Below, piece after piece: positions 31,701 through 43,529 of a stretch of 64,000 nt of DNA; the stretch's first letter is position 1; each line of letters opens with the position of its first letter. The position numbers and the translations under genes are program-made. Below the pieces are notes generated by a model. It worked only from the letters and a program-made list of their open reading frames with translations, searched no databases and was not told the DNA's origin. The stretch is from Sorex araneus. Lineage: Eukaryota > Chordata > Mammalia > Eulipotyphla > Soricidae. The stretch covers positions 46,024,637 through 46,088,636 of the forward strand of contig NC_073304.1 in the NCBI RefSeq assembly GCF_027595985.1, given 5' to 3'.

Positions 31701-32779
31701 GAAACCATGGTTGAGAAGTTCTTTATTCAGGTTGACATTAATCTGTGCATGGCTAAATACCTCACCTCTATGCCCCCCAATACCAAGTTTTCCTTATCGC
31801 CTACAGCTTCCTATTGACGTCAGTGAGCCTGAATATGCAAAGGAAACATGAAGCTCCTCATTCCCTGAGAACCAGAATATTTATGTTGGGCAAATCCCTG
31901 AACCCTAAAATGGATTTAATCAGTCCAATCCACATTATAAATATCATGTTGCAAGGATACACATATGCTGGAACAGAAAGGTAGATTTCATTTTAACTTT
32001 TAAATTTGCAAAATTATGTCCTGTGGGGCATCAATTTTTCTTGGACACTGACACTCCAGGGACTTCATGCCAAGAATTCTTGAGGAGCTTGCATTAGGTA
32101 AATTCATGTTCTTCATTGAGATAGGAGCAGCTTCCTCTTTGTTATTAAAGATATCATACGTCATCTTTTAGAACCTGATTGGAAACTCCTCTCTGTTTTT
32201 CCAAACTCCATTTCCTCCAGACAATTCCAAAGAATGGCCAGGTGATCTTTGCAATCTTTTTATTCTTTTATATTCTTTCTCTCTCATGTCCCAATTTCTG
32301 ACTTGTTCTAACTCCTTCCTGCCTTCCTGCACTCCTGCCTTCCCTCCTACTACAAATAGCACATCAACATATAGTTATTATTTACATAATATTATCTAAA
32401 TATGTGAAAAATAGAAGGTTTAAAATTTAGTTAAGTTTCTTAATTCTCATCTGAATGTGAGAGTAATGCATAGGACTCTTATAAACGTTACCTTCTATCT
32501 ATAAAGAAAACATTTTGAAAAATTGCAGTACAATATAGCAACCAGGATTTTGATGTTACAGTAGTCAAAATATGCAACATTTTTATTAAAGAATTACAAA
32601 TATACCCTTAGATGGCTATAACTATATTTCTATTTACTTCTCTTCAAAATCACAAGAAGTCTTTTATTGATTTAAATTTTGTCATTTTAAAATGTTATAT
32701 AAATGAAAATAAATATATAATAATATGTAGCTTTTGGGAATTGGATTTTATACACAGCATATTGCTCTGTACATTGATT
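28765..32779. other. 4-kb stretch with no recognisable repeat or gene
   Basis: I find no SOR, RTE or L1 copy here. Only short (GTT)n (29746-29760) and oligo-A runs occur. Frames at 28964, 29220, 30761 and 31579 resemble no known protein and lack coding character. This is the longest SINE-free interval in the window. Confidence 0.6.
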
Positions 32780-32830
32780 CAAGTTATTTCATAGGTTTGT
32801 ATTATGTTTTACTGCTGAGTAGTATTCCAT

Positions 32831-32880
<50 letters not shown>

Positions 32881-33620
32881 ATTGTTTGTGTAACCATTTG
32901 TCTTCTAAAGAACATCTGAACTGTTACCAGTTCTTGGTTGTTAGGGTGTATGCTATTGTGAATATTCATTTATAGGCCTTTGCATGAATGTGTCTTCATT
33001 TACCTGTGATAAATGTCCAGATATCAATTTATCTTACAATTTCCAAGTCATATGGCAGTTTCATGCTTTGTTCTTTTTAAAAAATGGCCAATCAGTTTTC
33101 TAGACTGGCATGTCTGCATTTGGTTTAAATAGTATTTCTTATTTTAGCCACTCTGATAGATGTCTCATTGACAGATATCTCACTTATTGATTTGATATCT
33201 CAGTGGGGTTTTGATTTATGCTTCCCTAATGTTGAACACATTTGAATATTTTTTCATTTGACTGTTTTTATATTTTTTCTTCATTACAATGTCTGATTAT
33301 GATTTCTACCTACTTGTGTAAATTTCCGTTACTGTTTTGTCTTAAGAGTTCTTTATATTTTCTGGACACCAATCTTTTGGTGATGTGATTTTCAAATATT
33401 TTCTCTCTATTTTTATCTTAGTCATCATTTTCTTAGCAGAATTTAAACAGAGAATATTTTAGTTTTGGACAAAATCTAATTAATGTTTTCCCATCATGGG
33501 TTATATTACTAAGGTCAATTGTAAGAACTCTTTTCCCTATTCTTCTGAAAATAGGGAAAATGAAGACTTTTCCCTATTTTCTGAAATTTTTAAGCTCATG
33601 AAGTTAACTTATACGGTTTA
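32780..33620 (-). mobile_element. ancient L1 (end of ORF2)
   Basis: Plus-strand motifs are classic reverse L1: 'ctgctgagtagtattccatg', 'agtcatatggcagtttcatg', 'gccactctgatagatgtc', 'agttctttatattttctgg', 'caccaatcttttggtgatg'. Strongly decayed. Confidence 0.85.
32834..32878. repeat. (AT)n microsatellite
   Basis: About 21 uninterrupted AT units, grown from the 'ggcatatata' segment of the L1. Confidence 0.97.
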
Positions 33621-33884
33621 TGTGTTATGTATATAACTTGTCATCAAAGTCTACTGGTGTTAACATTACACAAATTTGAGTAAGTCACCTTCATTATTCA
33701 TCCTTTACCCTACTAGTATTTATCCTGTTGTCTTAGTGTTTTGTATATAAAGCTATAACAGTTTTATAATTTTTATTTTCATCATTAAAGATAACAGAAA
33801 TCTCAAGAGGAAAAGAAAGGTCTGTTGTATTGACCTGTTATTTCACTAATCTGTTTTATTCCTTTTTCCATCTTAATGTTCCAA

Positions 33885-34026
33885 ACTTTTTCCTTTTTTC
33901 CTTTTTTAACTCTGTGCTCACTCACTCCTGTGATGCTTAGGGGACCCTAGATGGTACTGAGGATTGAACTAGGAATTGACTGTATGCAAGACTAGTGCCT
34001 TAATTCGTAAATATCTCTTTGTCCCC
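33885..34026 (-). mobile_element. old SOR-A SINE
   Basis: 'ctcactcctgtgatgcttag', 'gtactgaggattgaactagg', 'gcaagactagtgccttaa', 'atctctttgtcccc'. Confidence 0.65.
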
Positions 34027-34734
34027 ACACTTCCTATTTTTACCATTTTTTTATTTGAAAAGCTTTTTTCCAAAGAATTGTGCCAACAACATTGTCTCTT
34101 AATTTTCTTTAATCTGAGAATGACCTAAATTGCAATGCAAAAGTTATTCCTTTTAAAAATCATTGGGTTTATTAAGGACGACTTTCTACTATCTATTTTG
34201 GGGGGAGGAGGTGGTGGCTTAGGAGGGCAGTTTACCTCCAAATGTATGTGTCAAGTCTCAATGACTAGAGGCTCAATTTACCAAATGCTTAGGACCAATT
34301 GTAATTTGTGGGGGGTAATTAATAAGAATTTCTGTGTTCAGGTCATGCCACTGAGAAGACAGACTAGCAAAGCTTGTCGTTTTAGACTGGTCTCCACTTT
34401 TTTGTGTGAGGGCTCGGAAAGAATTTTGTTTTTAAAACTATGTGTAGAGAATTGTGACAGAGAGAGGTCTCCTGGAAAGTAGGTGTCTAAGCCTCCTAAT
34501 TCCTCAGAAGTTATTAAACTTTCAGATAGTTTTTGATAATTGCTAACTAAAGTTTTTCTAGAATAGCTATGACTTTAAAAATCAATTTCTTTCTTTCTTT
34601 TCTGTAGATATTATATCTGCCATTATAGAAATGAAATTTATGGAAAGATGAACATTTAGGTGTAAAAAAGAGACAATGAAAAGAAATAAAGTAGTATCAG
34701 AAATTTGTCTAAGAATTACTTCATACTTATGGTA
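34027..34734. other. no feature recognised
   Basis: A 115-residue frame at 34135-34482 is open by chance, with no family resemblance and a glycine run from a G-rich patch at 34198. Confidence 0.5.
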
Positions 34735-34860
34735 ATAGTCTGTAGTAGGTACTGGGGTAGTTGCTTTACATAGATAACACATTTAATTCTCAAGGAAGTC
34801 TCTTGAAGTCACATGGTTCTTAAGAGTTGGACATAAGGTTTGAATTTGTGCTTGCGTGAC
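34735..34860 (-). mobile_element. probable MIR
   Basis: 'gtaggtactggggtagttgc', 'tttacatagataacacattt', 'aattctcaaggaagtctc', 'agtcacatggttcttaag' follow reverse MIR order with a deletion. Confidence 0.5.
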
Positions 34861-34971
34861 TCTAAAGACACGCATATTTTTCTTTTAAACATATGAATGT
34901 TTTTCTTTTATATTCTATTATCATCCTCAGCATTTCATCCATGTACTTGAGCAAGGTATTTTCTTCATACC

Positions 34972-34998
34972 AGAGAGAGAGAGCGAGAGAGAGAGAGT

Positions 34999-35063
<65 letters not shown>
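34972..35063. repeat. (GA)n microsatellite
   Basis: About 90 bases of GA repeats with few interruptions. It gives the spurious SLSLSL frame on the minus strand. Confidence 0.98.
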
Positions 35064-35137
35064 GAGACACTTACTAACTTCCATTTGTCTCTTACTAGAG
35101 AGGGGAACCCCAAACTTAAAATCTCGAGACAAATTAT

Positions 35138-35313
35138 TTTTTTTTCTTTTTGGGTCACACCTGGTGATGCACAGGGGTCACTCCTGGCTCATGCACTCAG
35201 GAATTACTCCTGGCGGTTCTCGGGGGACCATATGGGATGCTGGGATTCGAACCCGGGTTGGCCACGTGCCAGGCAAACGCCCTACCCGCTGTGCTATCAC
35301 TCCAGCCCCCTCA
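35138..35313 (-). mobile_element. SOR-A SINE (young)
   Basis: 'ctttttgggtcacacctgg', 'caggaattactcctggcgg', 'attcgaacccgggttggc', 'gctgtgctatcactccagcc'. Duplication gagacaaattat at 35126-35137 and 35314-35325. Confidence 0.95.
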
Positions 35314-35368
35314 GAGACAAATTATATACCTATATAAAAAATTCTTGAGTACATTCAAAAGGAAACCG

Positions 35369-35546
35369 AGGGCTGAAGTGATAGTAGAGTGGGTAGGGCA
35401 CTTGCCTTTCACACAGTTGACTCAGGTTCTATCCTCAGCTCCCCCTAGGTTATCTGCAGCCTTCTTCGAGTGATGCCCTAGTAAGCCTTGAGTATTGCTG
35501 GGTGTGCTACTCCAACTTCCTCCGCCCTCTCTCCACCCAAAAAACT
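35369..35546 (+). mobile_element. old SOR-A-like SINE
   Basis: 'gggctgaagtgatagtagag', 'gtagggcacttgcctttcac', 'caggttctatcctcag', then a diverged body ending 'ccacccaaaaaac'. Confidence 0.7.
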
Positions 35547-36291
35547 ATGTCTCAAATAGAAGTTAACTACGTCTCGGATAAAACTCTGACTTCAACTAAT
35601 TAAAAAGCTATGCTCTCTTTCTGAATTTCTTACTTATAATATAGACTAACCGTCTTTTTTTTTGTCATTAATTAAAATCTTTTGATTCCTTGCATTCTAC
35701 TTCCATGTTTTCTTCCACTGGGTTTCACTAAAGTATGTTATTTTTTTCAGATCCTGTTTTCTTTACTGAAGCTATTACAAGTCCCTGACCATCACATCCT
35801 TCTTTCTTTCCTGCATCTCATTTTAAATGCTGTGCCAAATTTACCCTCAAGTTTGGACTTGATCGTGATATCTTCCACCTGACATATTTTAGTAGATCCT
35901 CTCTCTCTATTCATTTCTATAGAAAATCCTGCCTACTTTCAAAGCTTGCATTAAATTATGCCTTTTTACCTTTTCATCCCAATTACCAGCTATAGTCTTA
36001 CTAAGTTCTTTGTACTTCCCAGTATGATCTATAATTTCCACTGACCCCTTCTCAGTGCTGTTTCACTTTATTTTCGTTACAACCATAAATTCAGCATATT
36101 CTTTCAGGCACACTTCAACTCCAATTTACCACTCATTTTGCCTTTTAATGGTGTGCAGATCTCAAAGACAACAAAAATGATGTTACTTATTTTCATCTTC
36201 TTTGTTTATTAATAAGTTCTCAATGTTTGCAGATTTGTGTTTCATAATTGAATATTCAAGAATCAGAGATTCTAGCAAAAAATCTGATTTT
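35547..36291. other. no feature recognised
   Basis: Pyrimidine-rich DNA with no assignable gene or repeat. Confidence 0.5.
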
Positions 36292-36581
36292 TTCTTTTTG
36301 TTTTGTTTTATTTTGTTTTTTAGCAGGGAGGAGCACTGGGTTGGGGAGCTCCAAGCCATGCTCAGGGTTCAAGGCAAGAGCCTGAGGATGCTCAGGTACA
36401 GTTCTTGCTCTTCAGTGCTGGAAAGGTCTGGGCCACCCTAGTGGTACTTGGGAGAACTCTCAGGCCACACACCCACACCCAGGGGCCTTCAGGACTATAT
36501 CTGATGATACTTAGAAAATAGGTCTTAGAAACAGGACCAAACCCAGGAATGCTCTAAGTGCTGAACTATTTCCCAGGTCCT
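36292..36581 (-). mobile_element. long tRNA-related SINE-like repeat
   Basis: (GTTTT)-type tail, 'ggagctccaagccatgctc', 'gtgctggaaaggtctgggcc', 'acaggaccaaacccaggaat' and 'ctgaactatttcccaggtcc'. Same layout as 28421-28757. Confidence 0.5.
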
Positions 36582-37002
36582 CTTCTAAATTGATATGGCT
36601 GATAAAGTTATTGTTATTCAGTCATCCATTATATTTTGACTCTGGATAAAACTCACCTGGATAAAATGTTCTATTGACCTTGAAAAATAGATGATGTAAT
36701 CTAGTCCCACCAACTGCCAATACTCTTGTTTAAAAATTTATTTTATTAATTGGGATTCTGTGGTTTATAATATTCTTAATAGTGGTTTCTCACGTATAGC
36801 ATTACTCTTAAAGATGGGAAGGATTTAACTCTACAACTATTTTTAGCAGCATAAAACTATTAACATTAATTCCACAAGAATGTTTCTTAGCTGGGATAAT
36901 AGATGAAAAATAATTTCTGAAAAAGTTCTGGACTGTATACAGGTCATGCTTATGTAGCAAATAGAACATTTGGGAAAAAACAATTACATTATGATACATG
37001 GA
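36582..37002. other. no feature recognised
   Basis: AT-rich, nothing assignable. Confidence 0.5.
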
Positions 37003-37178
37003 GATAGTAAAAACGACTATCTTTACACAATAGAGGCCTGGGTTTGATCCCCAGGTATTTGATTCTCAAATGCTTCCCCACTCTCTGCACCAAACAACCC
37101 TCTGAGTAGTGTGTCAGCAATAGCCGCTGAACACATGGGGTATGGCCCACAACTCTGCCCCCAGCCCCTGCAAAAAAG
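37003..37178 (+). mobile_element. possible old SINE (SOR-like)
   Basis: 'gcctgggtttgatccccagg' is a good B box, and the end 'ggggtatggcccacaactc' plus 'ccctgcaaaaaagg' fits a SINE 3' side. The head is lost. Confidence 0.4.
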
Positions 37179-37889
37179 GAATCAAAACACCTCTTTAACA
37201 AACTCAGCATTCTGGTAGCTTTTAATAAAGAAATGTGTTAGTATATAGTAATCCCTTATGTATTGAGATGTACTGAAGGAAATACATCTCATGATGTATT
37301 TCCTTCAATCTGGAAATTTTTCATCTGAATAGAAAGTAGAAAGCTTTTCATCTTATCATAGAAGTTTCTGTGGATTCTATGTAAAAGAACTGTGGATGTA
37401 AGAGAATTTTGGAACCAGTGGGTCTTCAGTTCTGGTGTGTAATTTTCAATTTACAGACCCATATTTCTTGAGAATGCAAGAATGTGGATTTATGGCCTGT
37501 GTAATTTAATAATTATACCCAATAAATGAAAGTGACATCATGTAATTTGGACTGGGGAGTCTAAAATTGCAGAAAGATGCCAGGGAAGAACGCTTATGGT
37601 GAAAATTAGGGCTGCTAGTCATTCATTGTTGAACTTGGAGACTGAATGACAGTGCTGTGAATATAAATAATTCCCAGCCATGGAAACAAGCAATACCTTT
37701 TCTTGTCCAGCATTATTAAACACCAACATCCCAGTAATAAATCCCACAGTGTAGCTCTAACTTTCACTCATTTTCTTTTACTCCCCATTTTTTCTTTCTC
37801 AAATATACTCTCCATTTTCTTTATTAAGATTTACTACTAATAATTCCATGTTAGAAGAGATGGTTGTAAGCTGCTCAGTTAAGAGAATA
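37179..37889. other. no gene; small perfect palindrome only
   Basis: Unassigned DNA apart from the palindrome at 37274-37307. Confidence 0.5.
37274..37307. repeat. perfect short palindrome
   Basis: Arms tgaaggaaatacatc and gatgtatttccttca surround a 4-base loop. Confidence 0.95.
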
Positions 37890-38115
37890 ATTTAGAGTTA
37901 AACAAACCTATTTCAACCTGACTGTGAAATTTTCTAACTTGGACCCTTAAGCAAATGACTTCAAAGAGTTTAGTTTTAATTTTCTCATAGTAAACTTGGA
38001 CTAATGGATACATCTACTACTATCTCACAGGACTGTAGTAGGATTACATGAAATAAAGTATAGAGAAAGCCCTGGAACAGTGTGTTTAACAAGTGATATC
38101 TGCTATTGTTGATCT
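37890..38115 (+). mobile_element. MIR
   Basis: 'ttaagcaaatgacttcaaag', 'ttttctcatagtaaacttgg', 'tctcacaggactgtagtagg', 'attacatgaaataaagta', 'gccctggaacagtg' follow the MIR core and 3' part in order. Confidence 0.6.
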
Positions 38116-38667
38116 TGTGATATTGTTGTATTGTCATTAATGCCTTGTTGTAACACTTGTAATTTGGAGTTTAAAGGCATTGGTTGGTCTTTAAATATAA
38201 GGCTATACCTTCCTGATGTTACTGAAACCAAAAGGATAACACAACACCCAGCAATAATTATGCAAATGTAGCATTCCAGTGCATGGAAGACTCCATATAT
38301 ATTCAGCTATTTATCTGCATAGTTATGAATAAACATGTATATGCATATATCACATACATACATACATACATATGTGATCATCAGAGAAGAGTTACTGATA
38401 TTTGGAGTCAGTAGAAATATTATCTATTTAACCAAGTATTCCTGCGTTTTGACCTTATAGTAGACATTGTGACATCAGTGGTGTCTATGCTTTAATATTT
38501 TCTAGTCTATTTTGCAAACAAAATTTATCCATTTGAATGATTCCTAACTAGTTTTCCTCTCAAATTTAAGTAGGGTTAGTTATACAATGCTGTTTGAATT
38601 TGGAGACAAAACTAGAGTGTCCCACTGGCCTTATATCTTTATAGATAGACTTTTTCACCTTTAAAAA
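38116..38667. other. no gene; small (CATA)n
   Basis: Only a short catacatacatacata run at 38353-38370 stands out. Confidence 0.5.
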
Positions 38668-38903
38668 TGAGAGATAGAGAGACAGAGACAGAGAGAGAGA
38701 AGAAAAAGTACCTGCTACCGAGGAAGGCTGGAGAGGGGTGAGGGTGATGGGTGATGGGAAGGAAACTGAGGACACTGGTGCTGGGAAATGTACACTGGTG
38801 GCAGATGGGTGTTGTAATACTGTTTGACTGAAACCTAATAATGAACAGCTTTGTAATGGTCTATCTCACAAGGATTCAATAAAAAGTATCTTAAAAAAAA
38901 AAA
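38668..38903 (+). mobile_element. GA-rich run followed by L1 3' end
   Basis: GA-rich bases at 38668-38703. Then L1 3'UTR from about 38709: 'ctgaggacactggtgctggg', 'aaatgtacactggtggcag', 'tgactgaaacctaataatg', 'tctcacaaggattcaataa' and poly(A). No clear duplication. Confidence 0.82.
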
Positions 38904-40707
38904 GTGAAGCCCCTGAGCATGGTGGCTGCTGGGAGTAAGTATAGGCCTTCCCTAAGAAGAAGACGGAGTTCTCCTGCTGACTTCCCCAGAAATGCTGGTT
39001 TTAGCCCCGTGTGCCCATATTTGCAGTCTCTTGTGTACACACAGGCATGGCTGGGGTGGAATGAACTGTCCTGATGCTTACAAGTTCTGAGTGTCTCAAA
39101 TTGCACTGAGAAAGGAGCTGGTGAGGCATTCCTTAGCCTGTAGATGAATAGTCAGAGGAAGCTTCATTGAAACGAAGTGTTAGAGTTAATCTCCTTCATC
39201 TGTTTTTATTTTACTCACCCACTACAGCAGGGACCACAAAATAAATTTATTAATTAAATGTCCCATTCTCTAAAGGAAGGCACTTGGAAAATAAAAAAAA
39301 AATGTTCATTTGCCTGGTGGTGAGAGGGTGTGTTGAGGGAGAGGGTGGAGGCAGAGAATAATTAGAATCCTGAGACTTCTGCTGTTGGAATAACAATAAA
39401 AGGAGCAGAGATGGCTGTAAAGTAGTCTGTTCTTGGCACTGCTTAATTGGCCTATTTATTTTTCTGTTTCTGAAGCTGTCTTTAGTGACACCTACTGATA
39501 AGAGCCAATCAGAACCATGGCCGAATTCCTCAGGGTTGGCCCTGCCAACAAACTGCTCAGCCCTCCAGATGTTGCTGCTTTGTGAGAAATGAGAACTCAA
39601 TAAACCAGGCTCACCCTTCCTCCTGGGGTGAATGCAAAGACAGTCAGATATGGAAAATCACTGCTCAGCACCACGAACAATGTTCTCGAATGAGGGCTTG
39701 GGCCAGTTCTTATTTGTTTTGGTGGGACAGACAGCCACGGAGCCTAATGCAAGAATTTTAGCTGGCAGCAATTCAAAATGTGACTATACATTTAAATTGC
39801 TCAACAAAAGAACATCATTTAGCTATGAAAAACTCCAACAGTGTGTTTAAACAAATAGCTAGAGGAACTTACAGAATGGAGGGTTGAGTATGTATCACAC
39901 AGGGTTTTATTATGCTGGACATTTCTTCACCTTATGTGTCTTGCAGATTCCATTCTTTTGTGTTATGTAACAAATTAGAAAGATGCTGTAGTAAACAGCC
40001 TCATGGCACATCCTAGCCATCAATGAATAATCTTCAGTGAGCACTTACAGTTCTGGGAATGGAACAAAATGAGCTAAAGTGAATTCATTCTTGTCCTCCA
40101 GACCAGAGTGTCCCAATTTTTCTTAGTACAGGACAGACTTGTGACCTTACTGTGAAACAATAAGAAAATATAGCACCATTCCTTTGCTCTGACTTATTCT
40201 TTTGGCTAATTATCTGTCCATACAAGCCTTCTCTTTCCACCCACATTATATGCATTCTGCACTCAATGTACATGTGAATATAAGACCACCTTCCCTCATT
40301 CTATCTTGATGCCTTCACAGATAAATCTTTGTTGTTTTAAATGTGGAAATAGTAGTGAGCACTGATGAGTTAAATATTTGCTTGTGATATTTCATTCATT
40401 AACCTAATCTCACATATTTAACATCATATCTGATCTATAATAATATTCTAGACTCATTTTTTTAGAGTTCACATCTGGTAAAATAACTTTTATTTGAACT
40501 CTTCACATGCCCCTTGGAGACAATTAAGAGGCAGCAGAGCTGTTGTCATCACTAGAGCTGGTTTCAAATTGCCTAATATGGGTTTCTAGAACCTGTTGTC
40601 TTTACTTCTTGCAATTTTTTTGAATGTGTAATACTGTCACTTCAAATTTCATCCCAGCCACATACTAATTTTCATGTGTTAAGTTTCTTTTAAACAAATC
40701 ATTCTGT
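38904..40707. other. repeat-free stretch, possible conserved non-coding DNA
   Basis: No SINE or L1 is visible. At 39430-39560 motifs resemble transcription-factor sites: 'gcttaattgg' (homeobox-like), 'cctatttattttt' (MEF2-like) and 'agccaatcag' (CCAAT). A weak L2-like trace lies at 40030-40105. The 72-residue frame at 39632 is not recognised. Confidence 0.35.
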
Positions 40708-40883
40708 GGGGCCAGAGAAATAATACGACGAGTAGGTCGCTTGCTTTACAAGCAGTCAACTCAGGTTTGATTCCCGGCATCCCAGTCTCCAGAATCTGCC
40801 AGGAGTGATTCCTGAGGGTAGAGCCAGGAGTAACTCCTGAGCCCTACCAGATATAGCCTCCAAAACAAAACAACCCCCCCAAA
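40708..40883 (+). mobile_element. SOR-A SINE
   Basis: 'tggggccagagaaataatac', 'caggtttgattcccggcatc', 'tgccaggagtgattcctgag', 'agccaggagtaactcctgag' and an A/C-rich end. Confidence 0.88.
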
Positions 40884-41440
40884 CTCCGTGGCCCTAATAA
40901 AATAACCACTGAAGTAAATTTTGAAAGCTTAATTAACATGATACTCAACATGTGGAATTGTCAAATACCCAGGCATAATTAGTGACTGAATCTGTTTTTT
41001 TAAAGCTAAATATATTAGAAAACTGCTACAACTTTCAAAATTAACATTGATTGAGGCTGTTTCAGCCTATTTAATTCTGCAGCAAATAATGTCTGCTGTT
41101 TGATATAATGTAATTGAGAAAGCATCCCCATATCTTATATCAATAAGATACTTGGCAAGTACCAATAGCAGATAGTTTTTTAAAAATGGGTAATATTTTG
41201 GGGGACTTTGCCTATCAATCAGGTGTCAGTACATTACCTTGCCTTGTGTCATCTTTTCTTCTTGCTTTGTTCGCTATTATATCTACATTCACATCCCTAC
41301 TCAGAAGCTGCCAAAGAAAATATTGTTCTCAGAGGATAACTTCTTGCCCAAGAGTTAGGATATACTAGATTAGAAGCAACACTGTGGTATTGACTGTTTT
41401 AAATAGATTATAGTTTCCCTAGAAAATTTAATTATTTTAT
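40884..41440. other. no feature recognised
   Basis: Nothing assignable. Confidence 0.5.
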
Positions 41441-41612
41441 TTAGGGGGCCACACACAACTATACTAATGAATTACTACTGGCTCTGTGTTCAAGGATCAC
41501 TCCTGACCACTGTTCAAGGGACCATATATTAGTGCTATGGATCACTTACTAGGGGACTTGGGGAGTCCCCATGTAACACAAATGCCCTACCAACTACACT
41601 ATATCTCCAGCT
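41441..41612 (-). mobile_element. old SOR-A SINE
   Basis: 'aggggggccacacacaac', 'caaggatcactcctgacc', 'aagggaccatatattagtgc', 'aaatgccctaccaactac', 'tatctccagctcc'. Confidence 0.78.
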
Positions 41613-43151
41613 CCTCAGATAATCTTATGACAGAAAAAATTTATAACATATACGCAATAAGCAATGGTGTGAAATAAAGTATTACACCTTCTTGTTAAAA
41701 ATGATTTCCTAATGAATTTTTGAATAAAGTTTCTGGTTTTTGGTGGATGAATATCTGAGTGGGCTGTTGATGTGAGTAAAGAAGCAAATGTGATGCTCCT
41801 TTTTGGTTTAATCCTGGAGGATTGTGTGCAGAAAGATAAATTTTAGGTTTTTGACTTGAGGAACTTGATTGGGTAAATTTATATAAAGTAGGTCACAGAA
41901 GAGGCACTGCTTGTGACTGATTAAGAAAAAGTTCTAGTGTATTGTTAAACTTTGTTAAAATTAAGCAGACAGTATTGTAAAAAGAAATGGAGCTGATAAA
42001 TTGGAATTTGTAGTTGGTAGGAACTTCAAACTTATAGATTACATATATATTATATAGCGTAGTTTCACATTACCTTCATTCAAATTAGATTATTTACTTG
42101 TAAGTGCTTATGGAATAAAAAAGAAAACTTGTCTTGGTTCAGAAAAGAAGAGGAAGTGAATTTATAATGACTGGTAAAAAGAATGGCTCTTATAATGGAA
42201 TGTGATATTGATTGACGATAACTGCTAAGGGAGATCCAAAAGCTATGAAGGCCCTGGGAGAATAGTGAACAAATCAGCTACCATGGAAAGAGACAATAAA
42301 ATAGGCCACTGAGGATTAAGATTGCTTCCTTCCAAACTTTTTACTTGGGAAAAGGGTAGAAGGCAAGGGTATGCATGGAATTTATGGTATAAAATTAAAT
42401 TATATATGTATAATTTTGCATAGTTTCATATTATCTTTATTCAAATTAGACTTTTTACTTGCAAGTACTTTGGAGATTATCTAATCTCACATCATAGAAT
42501 GTAGTCAGAAATTGGCTGTAAATCACTTTATTAGTCATCAAACACTTAGGTCTAACAAACATTTATTGAGTATATTCTAATTGTGTGTGTGGGTCTAAGC
42601 TATTAATAAATAAATTTAAGTATCATAAGTAGAAGTTAGTTACTGGTATTGCCGATCTGATCAGGCTTCTTGCTCCTTGGTTTGGATTTTTCCACATCAG
42701 CGTATCTTCCAGGGTTCCTCCCTGGTATCTTTTACTTACACAAATCCTGGAGCATGCAGCAAACTTTCCTATCCCACTCACTCAAATATAGTTAAGAATG
42801 TGCTTTGTGTTTCGGTGTATTAGAACACTTAGAATATGCTAAGAATTTTGGATTACATGTATTCCTCCAAAATATTGCAAAAGGTGAACACTGCTTTTAT
42901 AATTAGGAAAGTAAGGCAGTGAGAATCTGGGTAACTTGCAGTTCTCACCAAAGTTTCCACCATTGCTATGTGGAATGGAAAGTAGTGCACAGTTTATTCT
43001 AAAATTGATGCTCTCCAGCCTCACCTATATTGTTTCTGTAATTGACAGGTGTATATGAGTTGATTTTTTGAAAGCACCTGAGTTTTATAGAAGAGGAAAT
43101 CATTACAAAAAGTAAGAAATATTCATTTCTAAATTTTATATATTTTCTATT
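41613..43151. other. unassigned; contains a dispersed direct duplication
   Basis: No gene. Two related ~55-bp segments, 42057-42110 and 42417-42470, share 'tttattcaaattaga' and 'ttttacttgcaagtac' style blocks. A weak MIR/L2 trace ('acaaacatttattgagtata') lies near 42555. Confidence 0.45.
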
Positions 43152-43162
43152 ATCTTTAATTT

Positions 43163-43518
43163 TCTGGGTATTGACTGCCAAGCGACTGGAAAACTGGGGA
43201 TTGGGTGGAGGAGGCCCAGTCTTGATCTGAACAGGCTTGGAGATCTCAGCCACGGGTCCTGCATACCTGCCCACAGCACCATGTAATCTCATCAATGGCC
43301 AAGATCTAGAGACTATAAAGCAAAGCTCCCGGAAGAGAAAGATGCAGAATCTTTCATGGCAGAGCCTGGCAAGCTACCTGTTGCATATTAGATATGCCAA
43401 AAACAGTAACAATAATGGGCCTCATTCCCCTGACCCTCAACGTGACAGGGACGAATGGAGACATTACTGTCGTCTGCTCAAGCAAATCAATGAGCAATGG
43501 GACAACAGTGATACAGTG
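43163..43518. mobile_element. RTE-NA with inverted 5' segment
   Basis: 43163-43270 is RTE-NA in minus orientation ('agcgactggaaaactgggg', 'caggcttggagatctcagcc'). 43271-43518 is in plus orientation ('atgtaatctcatcaatggcc', 'agagactataaagcaaagc', 'atatgccaaaaacagtaac', 'gctcaagcaaatcaatgagc', tail 'gtgatacagtg'). The two segments are adjacent in the parent at 18568-19232. One perfect 11-base duplication, atctttaattt (43152-43162, 43519-43529), brackets both, so it was one event. Confidence 0.9.
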
Positions 43519-43529
43519 ATCTTTAATTT

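Noticed and set aside
34862-35158. 98-residue frame rich in SLSLSL on the minus strand
   Set aside because: Translation of the (GA)n microsatellite at 34972-35063.
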